The notes beneath the pieces are model-generated. The model did no database searches, was not told the origin of the DNA, and saw only the letters and a list, made by a program, of their open reading frames with translations. A stretch of DNA of 47,184 nt from an uncultured Alphaproteobacteria bacterium (GTDB lineage: Bacteria > Pseudomonadota > Alphaproteobacteria > RF32 > CAG-239), in assembly GCA_900540425.1 (NCBI GenBank), contig UQFU01000005.1, positions 1 through 47,184 of the forward strand. Direction: 5' to 3'. Below are positions 1 to 9,344 of the stretch, one piece after another (position 1 is the first letter of the stretch; the number at the start of each line of letters is the position of its first letter). A program made the position numbers and the translations under genes.

Positions 1-296
1 CACCATTGCTTGTTGTTGCACTTGATGTAATCGGAGTTATAAGGGCAGAAGTCGACGATGGAATAAGTGTGGCAGACGCGGTTTTGATAGGATTCATAGC
101 CTTCGTCTTTACACTTTTGGGCATCAATGTTAGAATCGGCATTTGTTACCTTATCGCCGCAGTCGGGCAAAAAGCAGATAGCCGCGGAAAGAGGAGAAAT
201 CATAGAAAAGAAAACCAGGGCACAACAAACGGTCCCGGGCAACAGTCTTGGGATGATAAAAAAACTTCTCAATTTTATTTTGAGACAATCCAACAT
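1..296 (-). CDS. Cysteine-rich secreted protein, C-terminus beyond window edge
   Basis: An open frame runs leftward from ATG at 296-294 to the window edge without a stop, giving 98 visible residues. Residues 20-38 are hydrophobic and end in SPLSAA, which looks like a Sec signal peptide cleaved near residue 39. The mature part is rich in spaced cysteines (41, 46, 62, 75, 84, 93), with a CKDEGY segment and a CPYNSDYIKC segment, suggesting a disulfide-bonded, possibly repeated, extracytoplasmic domain. A GGAG lies about 13 bases before the start, which is rather far, so the start is uncertain. It is transcribed away from the flagellar block. I do not recognise the family; the function is unknown. 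Confidence 0.6.
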   Translation of the reverse strand, partial: MLDCLKIKLRSFFIIPRLLPGTVCCALVFFSMISPLSAAICFLPDCGDKVTNADSNIDAQKCKDEGYESYQNRVCHTYSIVDFCPYNSDYIKCNNKQW

Positions 297-470
297 TGCA
301 AATTTCTTTCTCCGAAAAAAACTAGACAAAATATTAAAACATTGTAAAACGCCTGAATAAAAGGTTATACGAGTCTATCCATAAGAATAATGGTAAAATA
401 AATTTCGGGAAATTGCAATAATTAATTACCGTACCCCAAGGAAATTTGTCTATTGTATTAAATGTGAAAA

Positions 471-487
471 TTGGCACGAGGTTTGCA
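471..487 (+). promoter_or_regulatory. Sigma-54 (RpoN) promoter of the fliK operon
   Basis: TTGGCACGAGGTTTGCA matches the sigma-54 consensus, with GG at 473-474 and GC at 485-486 separated by exactly 10 bases. The expected transcript start is near 498, leaving a leader of about 30 bases before the fliK ATG. The operon encodes its own candidate sigma-54 activator, flbD, about 9 kb downstream. Confidence 0.85.
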
Positions 488-526
488 TATATAACTCTAG
501 ATAAACTTTTTACAGGTGAGACTGCA

Positions 527-2257
527 ATGGAAGTTAAAGACATAAATAATCAGAACAACCCTCTGGCCATTTTCAAAAAGAACAGCGGAGCAGTTAGTGC
601 CTTGGATTTTTCCAGCCTGATTGCCGGAAAAAAACAGGATTTCGGCTCGGCATCCGTTGGCTTGGATTTGGACAGGGCACCGAGCGTTTCCGAAAAGTCT
701 TTCGCGAGTAAGGCGGCATCATCCGTCCGGCCTGAGAACTCGGCTTCCGATGTGGTCAATGTCAAGCCTCGTAAAGAGAATAAGCGTAAAGAGCGTACCC
801 CGGCGGAAGAACAGGCCGCCCCGGTGCCGGCCGAAAACCGCCCGGTGCCTGAGCGTGCAGAAGCACCGGCAGCTCCGGTTGAAAGCCGGTCGGTGACCGA
901 AGGTGCCGCCGACCCGGCTTCTGCCGATAAGATGTCCGCTCCGGCGGATGCATCGGTTGTTCCGGCTTCCGAAAGCCAGCCTGGGCGCCCGTCCTCCGCG
1001 GTTCCTCAACAGAATGCGTCGGTTCCGGTTATGCCGGCAGATGTCGAGAACTTGGGCGATATAATGTATTTTGACGAGGCAACCGGTTCTTTTGTTCAGA
1101 CGACCGGTGCTGAATTGGCCGCTGCGCTCAAAAGCGGAGAAATAAGCGGCCTGACAATGGCTGATTTGGCCGATGTTGACGGAAATCCCCTTTCTTTGCA
1201 GCCGTCTGCCTTACCGTCTGCCGGTTCCGAAGGAATTGACATAAGTGCGATGGCGCCGGTGTCTGCAGAAGAAATGGCTGAAATGCCGGTTATGGCGACG
1301 GAAGGCGCTCCCCGTCAGGCAGCCGCCGAAACCACAGATGTTGCAAAAACAACTGTTGTCGGTGCCGATAATGAAAACGGCGGAGAAATTGCCGAAGAAA
1401 CAACCGCCGAAGCCGAACCGGAAATCATTGCCGACGGCAAAAAGATTAAATTGGACGTAAAGGTTAATGCCGGGGAGGAAAAAATTTCCTACCGCAGCCG
1501 GCAGGAAATGATTGCCGATACCGTTGCGCTCAGCGAAGCGGCCAATGTGGCGGAAGTTTCCAATCCGGTTCCCGAACAACAGACTCCCCGTACAACAACG
1601 GCTGCCCAGGCAAATTCCCCGGCCGCAGCCCTTCCCCAGGGAACGGTCATGCCGCAGGCAGCGGTTGTTCAGGCTTTTGGCGAGGCCGCTGTAGCTCCGG
1701 CTGCCGCTGCTTCGGCTTCCGTATCTGATGCCGCGGTTGTTTCCGTGGCTCCGGCCGGTGCCGGTACTGCCCGCCAGGCTCAAACGCTGCCCGGAGCCGA
1801 AGTCAAGTCCCCGGCCGAAGAAGCCCTGAAGGGCATGAGCCGCGAGGTGGTCGAACAGGTTAAGGTAAACATTACCAAATCCGCGGTTAAAGGCGTAGAT
1901 AAAATTGATGTTACCTTGAAACCGGAAGATTTGGGGCATATTGAAATAAAAATGCAAATTTCCAAAGACGGCAAATTGCAGGCGCATATTATCTCCAGCC
2001 GTCCGGAAACCATGGAAATCCTGCAAAAAGACATGCAGATTTTGCAAAAGGCGTTTGCCGACGCCGGCTTTCAGACCGATGAAAACAGCCTGAGCTTTTC
2101 TTTCCAGGATAACGGACAGGCTTGGCAGCAGCGGGAAGAAGAAAGCGGATTGCGGCAGTTTATGGGAAAGATCTTTGAGAACGAAGGCGGAAACGACAAT
2201 CTCCCGCTGTCAGAAACGGCATGGGACGGAAAATCTGCCCTCAATATCAGAGTATAA
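527..2257 (+). CDS. fliK: Flagellar hook-length control protein FliK
   Basis: FliK is secreted by the flagellar export apparatus, measures hook length and switches export from hook to filament substrates. The 576-residue protein has a long Ala/Pro/Val/Glu-rich low-complexity middle (about residues 60-430), typical of the ruler part. It ends in a conserved Flg_hook domain (about 445-535) with the core VTLKPEDLGHIEIKMQI. I chose ATG 527 because AGGTGAG lies just before it and the sigma-54 start point falls near 498; an in-frame codon at 446 lies upstream of that promoter. It is the first gene of the operon, 18 bases before flgD. Confidence 0.9.
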   Translation: MEVKDINNQNNPLAIFKKNSGAVSALDFSSLIAGKKQDFGSASVGLDLDRAPSVSEKSFASKAASSVRPENSASDVVNVKPRKENKRKERTPAEEQAAPVPAENRPVPERAEAPAAPVESRSVTEGAADPASADKMSAPADASVVPASESQPGRPSSAVPQQNASVPVMPADVENLGDIMYFDEATGSFVQTTGAELAAALKSGEISGLTMADLADVDGNPLSLQPSALPSAGSEGIDISAMAPVSAEEMAEMPVMATEGAPRQAAAETTDVAKTTVVGADNENGGEIAEETTAEAEPEIIADGKKIKLDVKVNAGEEKISYRSRQEMIADTVALSEAANVAEVSNPVPEQQTPRTTTAAQANSPAAALPQGTVMPQAAVVQAFGEAAVAPAAAASASVSDAAVVSVAPAGAGTARQAQTLPGAEVKSPAEEALKGMSREVVEQVKVNITKSAVKGVDKIDVTLKPEDLGHIEIKMQISKDGKLQAHIISSRPETMEILQKDMQILQKAFADAGFQTDENSLSFSFQDNGQAWQQREEESGLRQFMGKIFENEGGNDNLPLSETAWDGKSALNIRV

Positions 2258-2275
2258 ACAGAGGAGTATGGAAAA

Positions 2276-3061
2276 ATGACAACAGATATCAGCGGACTTA
2301 CCGGCTATACCCAGAGCAATACGGGAAGCAGCAATTCCAGCCGCCAGACCCTCTCTGCGGACATGAACACCTTTTTGACCCTGCTGACGACCCAGCTCAA
2401 ATATCAAGACCCGCTTGATCCGATGGATACGGCTGAATTTACCAATCAGCTGGTTCAGTATTCCAACGTCGAGCAGTCGATTCAGACCAACGAAAAGCTT
2501 GATACCCTGCTTTCGCTGAATATTGCCAACCTGGGCGCGCAGGCCGTTTCCTACATCGGCAAAACGGTTCAGGTATTGGGCGACGTTATGCCGCTCGAAA
2601 ACGGCAAAGCCAAAGCGACTTATACGCTGGATAAAGACGTTACCTCGGTAATTGTGACCGTGAAAGACATGAACGGCAAGGTGGTTTATTCCGAACAGGG
2701 AAAAATCACCGCCGGTACGCACGAATTTACCTGGGACGGCAAAGACAGCAACGGCAACCAGCTGGAAGACGGCGCTTATCAGATTTCGGTCTCGACCAAA
2801 GTTCCGAGCGGCGAAACCAGCGCCAGCGTTATGACCACGGTTTTCGGTAAAGTTACCGGGGTTGCCAGCGATGAAAATAATGTTTACGTCGGGCTTGGAG
2901 ATTCCGTAACCGCCTCTTTGGGAGATATCGTTACTATCCGCAATGATGATTATTTTGATAAAACCGACGGCCCTTCCGGAGGCGGAGAGGCCGGTGACAA
3001 TGAAGGCGGCAGCGGCGGCGAGGCCGGCGATGAAACCGGAAACGAAACGGAAAATGCATAA
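2276..3061 (+). CDS. flgD: Flagellar hook-capping protein FlgD
   Basis: FlgD caps the growing hook and guides assembly of FlgE subunits. Residues 25-60 carry the N-terminal FlgD signature (DMNTFLTLLTTQLKYQDPLDP). A tudor/Ig-like region follows at about 75-190, including the FTWDGKDSNGNQLEDGAY loop expected of FlgD Ig domains. The protein ends in an unusual acidic Gly/Glu-rich tail (about 228-261) that is not part of the usual family. AGAGGAG precedes the ATG. It lies between fliK and flgE, the standard neighbours. Confidence 0.93.
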   Translation: MTTDISGLTGYTQSNTGSSNSSRQTLSADMNTFLTLLTTQLKYQDPLDPMDTAEFTNQLVQYSNVEQSIQTNEKLDTLLSLNIANLGAQAVSYIGKTVQVLGDVMPLENGKAKATYTLDKDVTSVIVTVKDMNGKVVYSEQGKITAGTHEFTWDGKDSNGNQLEDGAYQISVSTKVPSGETSASVMTTVFGKVTGVASDENNVYVGLGDSVTASLGDIVTIRNDDYFDKTDGPSGGGEAGDNEGGSGGEAGDETGNETENA

Positions 3062-3112
3062 AATATGCCTTCCAAATATAATTAATGAAAATAAGACTTT
3101 AGGAGAAATAAA

Positions 3113-5350
3113 ATGAGTATTTTTGGTGCAATGCAATCCGGTATTTCGGGGTTGGCCGCTCAGTCCAGCGCGATGGGGGCGATTTCCGACAATATCGTGA
3201 ACGTCAATACCGTGGGTTACAAAGGGGCCAATACCTCTTTCCAGACCCTGGTGACCAAACAAACGTCAACCTCCAGATATTCACCGGGCGGCGTTCAGCC
3301 GTCGGCCAAACAGGGTGTTAACGTTCAGGGGCTTTTGGCTTCAGTATCTTCGTCCACCTCTATGGGCATCAGCGGGCAGGGCTACTTTGTCGTCAACCAG
3401 GCGGCCAACCCCGGAGAAGGTGATTTGTGGGCCTATACCCGCGCCGGAGACTTTGACATTGATAACAACGGCTATCTGAAAAATACCGGCGGCTTTTATG
3501 CTCAGGGTTGGTCTCTGTTGCCGTGGGACAAGAACCCCAATGCTACGGTTGTCAATATTAACGGTATTGACTACATGAAAGCCTATTATGATACCAACGG
3601 CAAGGTTGTGTACATTAACGACAATATTATTGACAGCCGCAACCTTCGCCCGATTAACCTGAATACCATCGGCGGAACCGCCACGGCCACCCAGCAGATC
3701 AGCTACGGCGCTAACCTGCCTTCCGGCGACCCGATTTATAATGCTTCCAATCCGGATGCCGGCGGCCGCCACTCTGTTTCGGCGCTGATTTATGATAGCT
3801 TGGGTAATGCCAGCAACCTGAGCCTGACTTATACTAAAACGGCATCCAATGCCTGGGGAATGTCTACTTCTATTCCTTCCGGCGCATCTAATATTGTTCT
3901 GTCTGGTTCCCGCGAAACGCACGGCGATACGGCCAGCGCCGTATACTATGCGGCCGGCCAGCTCGAATTCAGCGGCATTCCGTCAAACGGTTCCACGATT
4001 ACCATTACCAGCGGCGGCAAAGAATATACCTTTGAATTCTTGAGCACCAAAGGCGCTCACGCGCAACCCGGCAATATTGGGGTTGATATTTCAACCGGCA
4101 TTGCCTCAGCCAGCGATTTTGCCAACAAGTTTTTGGAGGCTTTGCAGGCCAACATGCCCGGAGCCAACCGCTTTAGCGCCAACGGCAATAAAATTGAAAT
4201 TGTTCAGTCTGTTTCCGGCGAAGCTTTGCAGATTGATGCCAGCAAAACCTTGGCCTGTATTCAGAGTGCGGCCAATCCAAACCTTGAAACCGGTATTGCC
4301 ACGGGTATCTTTGACATTCCGGCGATTGACGAAGACATCAAAAACTGCGGCCGTCTGGATTTCACCAGCAATGACAAGGCCGATTACGTCAACACAACCG
4401 TAAAAGTCGGCGACAAGACCTATAAATTTGTTGACGGCACAACGGCAACCCCCGGTGAAATCGACATCAGCTCGGCTTTCGACGGTAGTGCAGCCAACCC
4501 CGCTGCGGCAGTAGCTGAGCTTTTGGTAAAGAGCATTAAGGCGGATAGTGTTGAACCGGAAAGATTTACCGCCAGCGGTTCCAGTATCGAAATCCTGCCG
4601 AGTTCGACCGGTCCGGATATCAAAATTACCGTTAATAACACCGGCGGCGGAGATGCCATTACCGGACGGATACGTTCAACGGCGCCTTTAGGGTGGAGTG
4701 ACGTGGCCAACGGTACGGAATATACTCTGTCTAATACCTTTAATGTTAATGATAATGAAATTGAGACCGGTTCAATTGTTCCTTCAGTCCGTTTTAATGC
4801 TGACGGTACACCCAAGTACTTCTTTGTTGACGAAGTTTCCATCCAGTGGGCTAACGGTGCCCAAAACATGGACGGCGGTTATCAGCAGGGGACAACCATT
4901 ACCCTCAATGCCGGAAACGTTGGAACCAATGACGGCTTAACCAGCTTGTCAGGTGACTTCACCACCAACTATATCACCCAGGACGGTGCCAAGTTCGGAA
5001 GCTACTCCGGGGTCAGCATCAGCGAGGACGGAGTTGTGACGGCATTGTTTGACAACGGCGAAACCCGTCCGATTGCCATTCTGCCTCTGGCCACTTTTGC
5101 CAACCCCAACGGCATGGAAGCCCTGACCGGCAACTCCTGGATTGAAACCGACTACTCGGGGCAGGCCATGCTGAAACAGGCCGGAACCAACGGTGCCGGA
5201 CAGATTAGCTCCAACTCTTTGGAGCAGTCTACCGTCGACTTGGCGACCGAGTTTTCTAACATGATTGTAACCCAGCGTGCATATTCCGCGGCCACCAAGA
5301 TTATTACGACCGCAGATGAAATGCTCGACGAGTTAACCCGGATGAGCTAG
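3113..5350 (+). CDS. flgE: Flagellar hook protein FlgE, enlarged
   Basis: FlgE polymerises into the flagellar hook. The N-terminus (ISGLAAQSSAMGAISDNIVN, VGYKGANTSF) and the C-terminus (LATEFSNMIVTQRAYSAATK, near the end) are the conserved D0 helices of the rod/hook/hook-filament family. At 745 residues it is well above the roughly 400 of enteric FlgE. The extra length lies in the middle and includes two similar modules, about residues 284-380 and 413-515, described under findings. TAGGAG precedes the ATG. A strong terminator follows. Confidence 0.93.
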   Translation: MSIFGAMQSGISGLAAQSSAMGAISDNIVNVNTVGYKGANTSFQTLVTKQTSTSRYSPGGVQPSAKQGVNVQGLLASVSSSTSMGISGQGYFVVNQAANPGEGDLWAYTRAGDFDIDNNGYLKNTGGFYAQGWSLLPWDKNPNATVVNINGIDYMKAYYDTNGKVVYINDNIIDSRNLRPINLNTIGGTATATQQISYGANLPSGDPIYNASNPDAGGRHSVSALIYDSLGNASNLSLTYTKTASNAWGMSTSIPSGASNIVLSGSRETHGDTASAVYYAAGQLEFSGIPSNGSTITITSGGKEYTFEFLSTKGAHAQPGNIGVDISTGIASASDFANKFLEALQANMPGANRFSANGNKIEIVQSVSGEALQIDASKTLACIQSAANPNLETGIATGIFDIPAIDEDIKNCGRLDFTSNDKADYVNTTVKVGDKTYKFVDGTTATPGEIDISSAFDGSAANPAAAVAELLVKSIKADSVEPERFTASGSSIEILPSSTGPDIKITVNNTGGGDAITGRIRSTAPLGWSDVANGTEYTLSNTFNVNDNEIETGSIVPSVRFNADGTPKYFFVDEVSIQWANGAQNMDGGYQQGTTITLNAGNVGTNDGLTSLSGDFTTNYITQDGAKFGSYSGVSISEDGVVTALFDNGETRPIAILPLATFANPNGMEALTGNSWIETDYSGQAMLKQAGTNGAGQISSNSLEQSTVDLATEFSNMIVTQRAYSAATKIITTADEMLDELTRMS

Positions 5351-5381
5351 TAGTATACTAAAAAATCCGTTTCCTAAAGTC

Positions 5382-5412
5382 GCCCCGGGGAAGAATTTCC
5401 CGGGGCTTTTTT
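5382..5412 (+). terminator. Intrinsic terminator after flgE
   Basis: GCCCCGGGGAA pairs with TTCCCGGGGC around a short loop, followed by a run of six T. It separates fliK-flgD-flgE from the fliF group. Confidence 0.88.
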
Positions 5413-5538
5413 GCGCCCGGATGCCGGAGGGCCGAAAACAGGCTGTGAATATGTCCTTTTTTGTGTTTCCCTAATCGGAATTTTTGCGTTAATCATAATT
5501 TCGGGGAAATTTTATAAATTTACAGATTGGGGAATCTC

Positions 5539-7152
5539 GTGAATAATTTTTTGCAAAGCATCAAAAATTTGTCGCCGGGGCGTTTGGCTTCGATTGTGGC
5601 GATTTTCATCTTTCTAATCAGTTTTTTTATCTATATCGCCATGCAGATGGGCAATGCCGAATATGGGGTGCTGTATACGGATTTGGAGCTTGAAGATGCC
5701 AAGCAGATTGTTACCCGGCTGGAGTCGGCAAATGTCAAATATCGCCTGGCCAAAAACGGTACCGAAATTCTTGTCCCCAAAGATCTGGTCAATAAAATGC
5801 GTGTCGATACCGCCGAACTGGCGCTGGCTTCCAAGGGATCAAATGTCGGTTATGAGATTTTTGACAATGCCGATGCTCTGGGAACTACCAATTTCGTACA
5901 GAATGTCAATCTGGTTCGCGCTTTGGAAGGGGAGTTGGCTCGCACGATTCGTTCCGTCGACAACATCAAGAGCGCCCGGGTGCATCTGGTGATGCCCAAG
6001 CGCGAGATGTTTTCCCGCGAAGAACAGGCACCGACCGCTTCGGTGGTCATCAAGACCTATCATGGCAAGCTTAGTCCGCAGAGTATCCTTTCCATTCAAA
6101 AGCTTGTGGCTGCAGCAGTTCCCAAGCTTGATGTAAAAAACGTGGCGATTGTCGATGCCGCCGGCAATCTGCTGACTAACAATTATGATGATGAACAGAC
6201 GCTGAACAACACCAATAACGAGCTGATGCGCCAGGAACAGGAGCGCAAAATGGCTGCTGCGGTGCAAAGTTTACTCGAAAAAACTATTGGGCCGGGCAAA
6301 GTGCGTGCCCAGGTCAATATTGAAATGGATTTTGACCAGGTGGTCACCAATGAAGAAATCTTTGACCCTGACAGCCAGGTTGTCCGCTCCCAGGCGTCTG
6401 TAACCGAAGAAGGAACGGCTCGGGACGGCGAAAAAACCGTAACGGTGGCTCAAAATATTCCCAATGGCGATAACCTGCTTAACGGCAATGGAAATTTTTC
6501 GCAGAATTCCCGGGTTGAGGAAACCGTAAACTACGAAATTTCCAAGGTCGTCCGCAACAAAGTCCGCAATACCGGCATTATCAAGCGTTTAACTGTTGCC
6601 GTAATGGTTGACGGGGTGTATGATAAGGATAAGGACGGTCAGATGGTTTACCGCGACCGGACAAAAGAAGAAATGGAACAGCTGACCTCTTTGGTCAAGT
6701 CTGCCGTTGGCTACGATGCCGATCGCGGCGATTTGATTGAAGTTGAAAATATGAAGTTCGTCAGCGTCGACAATGCTCCGGAAGCCGTAGAAACCACAAT
6801 GTTCTTCGGGTTCACCAAAGAAGAGATTATGCGGATGTTGGAAGGTCTGGGTGTTGCAATTGTTGCAATTCTGGTTATCTTATTAGTCATTCGCCCGTTG
6901 ATAAACAACGCCTTTGACGGCGGCAGCGGAACGGATAACCGCCTGCTCGGCGACAATGCCGAAGAGGAAAACCTGTTGTTGTCGAATTTTCTTAATGAAG
7001 ACGACGGCGGGCTGGATGAACTGATTAACCTCAACAAGGTTGACGGCCGGGTTAAAGTTTCTTCGCTGAAGAAGATTAACGATATGGTGGCCAAAAATCC
7101 GGATGCCGCGGTTAACGTAATCCGCAGCTGGCTTTATCAGAACGACAATTAA
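5539..7152 (+). CDS. fliF: Flagellar MS-ring protein FliF
   Basis: FliF forms the inner-membrane MS ring on which the export gate and C ring assemble. It has one N-terminal membrane helix (about residues 18-37), a periplasmic region with the ring-building NAEYGVLYTDLE segment, and a second membrane helix near 435-455. The cytoplasmic tail after that binds FliG. I prefer GTG at 5539 over TTG at 5527, because GGGGAA at 5529-5534 then sits at normal ribosome-binding distance and the TTG would lie before it. The result is 537 residues. fliG follows after 16 bases. Confidence 0.92.
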   Translation: MNNFLQSIKNLSPGRLASIVAIFIFLISFFIYIAMQMGNAEYGVLYTDLELEDAKQIVTRLESANVKYRLAKNGTEILVPKDLVNKMRVDTAELALASKGSNVGYEIFDNADALGTTNFVQNVNLVRALEGELARTIRSVDNIKSARVHLVMPKREMFSREEQAPTASVVIKTYHGKLSPQSILSIQKLVAAAVPKLDVKNVAIVDAAGNLLTNNYDDEQTLNNTNNELMRQEQERKMAAAVQSLLEKTIGPGKVRAQVNIEMDFDQVVTNEEIFDPDSQVVRSQASVTEEGTARDGEKTVTVAQNIPNGDNLLNGNGNFSQNSRVEETVNYEISKVVRNKVRNTGIIKRLTVAVMVDGVYDKDKDGQMVYRDRTKEEMEQLTSLVKSAVGYDADRGDLIEVENMKFVSVDNAPEAVETTMFFGFTKEEIMRMLEGLGVAIVAILVILLVIRPLINNAFDGGSGTDNRLLGDNAEEENLLLSNFLNEDDGGLDELINLNKVDGRVKVSSLKKINDMVAKNPDAAVNVIRSWLYQNDN

Positions 7153-7168
7153 GCGGTAGGAATTAAAC

Positions 7169-8191
7169 ATGAAGCAAAATGTTGTAGACGATTATAATTT
7201 GATTTCCGGCCAGCAAAAAGCGGCAATCCTGATGTTGTCGCTGGATGAAGAACGCTCTGCGGCGCTGTTTTCCCTGATGGACGACGAAGAGATTAAAGAG
7301 TTGTCCGTTATCATGGCCAGCCTCGGCAAGGTCAATTCCGGCGTTGTCGAACAGCTGTTTCAAGAATTTACCGACCGCCTGTCAAGCAACAGTTCGCTGA
7401 TCGGAACTTACGAAACGACAGAGCGTCTGTTGGCCAAAGCTTTGGACAAAGACCGTGTTTCCGCCATTATGGACGAGATCAGCGGTCCGGCCGGCCGGAC
7501 CATGTGGGACAAGCTCGGAAATGTGAACGAACATGTTTTGGCCAATTATCTCAAAAACGAATATCCACAGACCATTGCGGTTATTCTTTCCAAAATTAAG
7601 GCCGAACATGCCGCCAAGGTAATCGCCCTGCTGCCGGAAAATTTTGCCATGGAAATTATCATGCGGATGCTCAGAATGGACGCGGTTCAAAAAGAGGTTC
7701 TCGACAGTTTGGAAAAAACCCTGCGCAAAGAGTTCATGAGCAACCTTTCCAAATCGACCCGCCGCGATTCCCACGAGCTTATTGCCGATATCTTCAATTC
7801 TCTGGACCGCAATACCGAAACCCGGTTTATGGAAGCTTTGGAAGAGCGTAACCGCGAAAGCGCCGACCGTGTTAAATCGCTTATGTTTACCTTTGAAGAT
7901 TTGGTTCGCGTCGATGCCCAGGGCATTCAGATTTTGTTGCGCAATATTGATAAGGATAAATTGGCCGTAGCCCTGAAAGGTGCTTCCGATACCATCAAAG
8001 AGCTGTTTTTCAACAATATGTCGTCCCGTGCCGGCAAAATTATCCGCGAAGATATGGAAGCCATGGGGCCGGTTCGCCTGCGTGATGTTGAAGAAGCTCA
8101 GCAGTATATTGTTACTACGACCAAAGAATTGTCCAACTCCGGCGAAATTGTTATCAGCGAAGGCAAGGACAATGACGAGCTTATTTATTAG
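7169..8191 (+). CDS. fliG: Flagellar motor switch protein FliG
   Basis: FliG is the rotor protein that contacts the stator and, with FliM and FliN, sets rotation direction. The 340-residue length is typical. The N-terminal domain binds FliF. The middle contains the EYPQTIAVILSKI segment (near residue 130), and the C-terminal torque domain contains the charged helix region FTFEDLVRVDAQGIQILLRN. GGTAGGAA precedes the ATG. It lies between fliF and the fliH-like gene. Confidence 0.95.
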   Translation: MKQNVVDDYNLISGQQKAAILMLSLDEERSAALFSLMDDEEIKELSVIMASLGKVNSGVVEQLFQEFTDRLSSNSSLIGTYETTERLLAKALDKDRVSAIMDEISGPAGRTMWDKLGNVNEHVLANYLKNEYPQTIAVILSKIKAEHAAKVIALLPENFAMEIIMRMLRMDAVQKEVLDSLEKTLRKEFMSNLSKSTRRDSHELIADIFNSLDRNTETRFMEALEERNRESADRVKSLMFTFEDLVRVDAQGIQILLRNIDKDKLAVALKGASDTIKELFFNNMSSRAGKIIREDMEAMGPVRLRDVEEAQQYIVTTTKELSNSGEIVISEGKDNDELIY

Positions 8192-8204
8192 TCCGGTGAG
8201 TTAG

Positions 8205-8909
8205 ATGAGCGGCTACAAAAAATTTGAGTTTGACAACTTTGTTATTGAAGAAGACGGCGAAACTGTCGAAAAGGCTGTGGCTGAACCATTGGAGCCCGAA
8301 CCGGCTTCCGAAGAGCCGGAACCGGTTTTTGCGGCGGCGGAAATAGTTGCCGAACCGCCGGTTCCCGAAACCAGGAGTTATACGGAAGAAGAGCTGGAGC
8401 AGGTTCGTGAAAACGCCGAAAAATCCGGTTATGAAAAAGGGTATCGCTCTAAGGCGGAAGAAACCGACAATCAAATGGCAGGGCTGCTGATTGAAATTGA
8501 TGGCCGCCTCTTTGAGCTGCTGAATGAGCGTAACCGGATGCAAAAGGAACTTGAAGCTGATTTTATGGCGTTGAACCGCGCTGTGCTGAAAAAGCTGTTG
8601 CCGCAGTTGAGCGAGGAACATGCCGGCGAAATTTTAAACCGTTTTCTGGCAGAAAATTTTGCCAATTTCCGGGCGGAGCCTAAATTGGCTTTTTATTTTA
8701 ATCCGGAAATCGTCGGCGCGATGCAGGAACAGATTGCCAAATTGGCGCGGGTTAACGATTTTGAGGGCAAAATTTCCCTTCATAAAGACGCCGCGCTGGG
8801 AAAGGCCGATTGCCGGATTGAGTGGGAAAACGGCGGTGTCTGCCGCAGTTCTGATAAATTATTGGAAAAAGTTGATAATTTGCTTGAAGAAAAAACGGCT
8901 GAAAACTAA
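8205..8909 (+). CDS. fliH: FliH-like flagellar export regulator
   Basis: By position (fliF-fliG-X-fliN) and character this is the FliH-type protein that binds the export ATPase FliI and docks it at the C ring. The 234 residues start with a short segment, then an acidic Pro/Glu-rich stretch (about 15-65). A charged, probably coiled-coil region follows with EKSGYEKGYRSKAEE, resembling the GxxxG-type repeats of FliH. The C-terminal part has the alternating pattern of the FliH/V-ATPase E family. Sequence conservation in this family is low, so the name rests partly on context. No fliI is in the window. Confidence 0.72.
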   Translation: MSGYKKFEFDNFVIEEDGETVEKAVAEPLEPEPASEEPEPVFAAAEIVAEPPVPETRSYTEEELEQVRENAEKSGYEKGYRSKAEETDNQMAGLLIEIDGRLFELLNERNRMQKELEADFMALNRAVLKKLLPQLSEEHAGEILNRFLAENFANFRAEPKLAFYFNPEIVGAMQEQIAKLARVNDFEGKISLHKDAALGKADCRIEWENGGVCRSSDKLLEKVDNLLEEKTAEN

Positions 8910-8953
8910 GCTGAATTAATAGAACCGCAAGCTTTTGGGATGAGAGGAATATT

Positions 8954-9307
8954 ATGGCAAATGAATTAAATTTGGATGAAATGGATGAAAGCAGCATCGT
9001 TAACAGCGATCCGGTTTTGAAGTCTGATAACGGTATGGAAGATTACGACATTCCGAGCTCAACCAGCGACTTGGAAGCGGTTTATGATATTCCGGTTAGA
9101 GTTTCTGCCATCTTAGGCAAAACCCAGATGAAAGTCAGCCAGCTGATGAAACTGAACAAAGGAGCCATCATTGAACTTGACCGCAAAGTCGGGGAGGCTA
9201 TAGATATCTATGTCAACAATAACCTGGTCGCGCGCGGTGAAGTCGTTGTTGTTGATGATAAATTGGGTATTACCATGACGGAAATTGTAAAGTCCGTCGC
9301 AAAGTAA
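8954..9307 (+). CDS. fliN: Flagellar motor switch protein FliN
   Basis: FliN builds the lower C ring and helps bind export complexes. The 117-residue protein has an acidic, variable N-terminus (1-40) and a SpoA domain (about 45-117). That domain has the typical order: IPVRVSAILGKTQMKVSQLM, then GAIIELDRKVGEAIDIYVNN, then LVARGEVVVVDDKLGITMTE. GAGAGGA precedes the ATG. It is 44 bases after the fliH-like gene and 144 bases before flbD. Confidence 0.95.
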   Translation: MANELNLDEMDESSIVNSDPVLKSDNGMEDYDIPSSTSDLEAVYDIPVRVSAILGKTQMKVSQLMKLNKGAIIELDRKVGEAIDIYVNNNLVARGEVVVVDDKLGITMTEIVKSVAK

Positions 9308-9344
9308 AAAATACTGGTCAAAGCGGAGCTTTGACGCGGGAATG

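Noticed and set aside
6..347. Plus-strand open frame of 113 codons at the left edge
   Set aside because: It overlaps the minus-strand secreted protein frame, which has a signal peptide and regular cysteines; the plus frame ends in Lys/Asn-rich sequence with no domain.
446..526. Earlier start for fliK at 446
   Set aside because: It lies before the sigma-54 promoter, and its added residues look like translated promoter DNA. ATG 527 has a good Shine-Dalgarno.
1211..2047. Long minus-strand open frame within fliK
   Set aside because: It is rich in Gly, Arg, Phe and Cys as expected from the antisense of Ala/Pro/Glu-rich coding sequence, and has no start signal.
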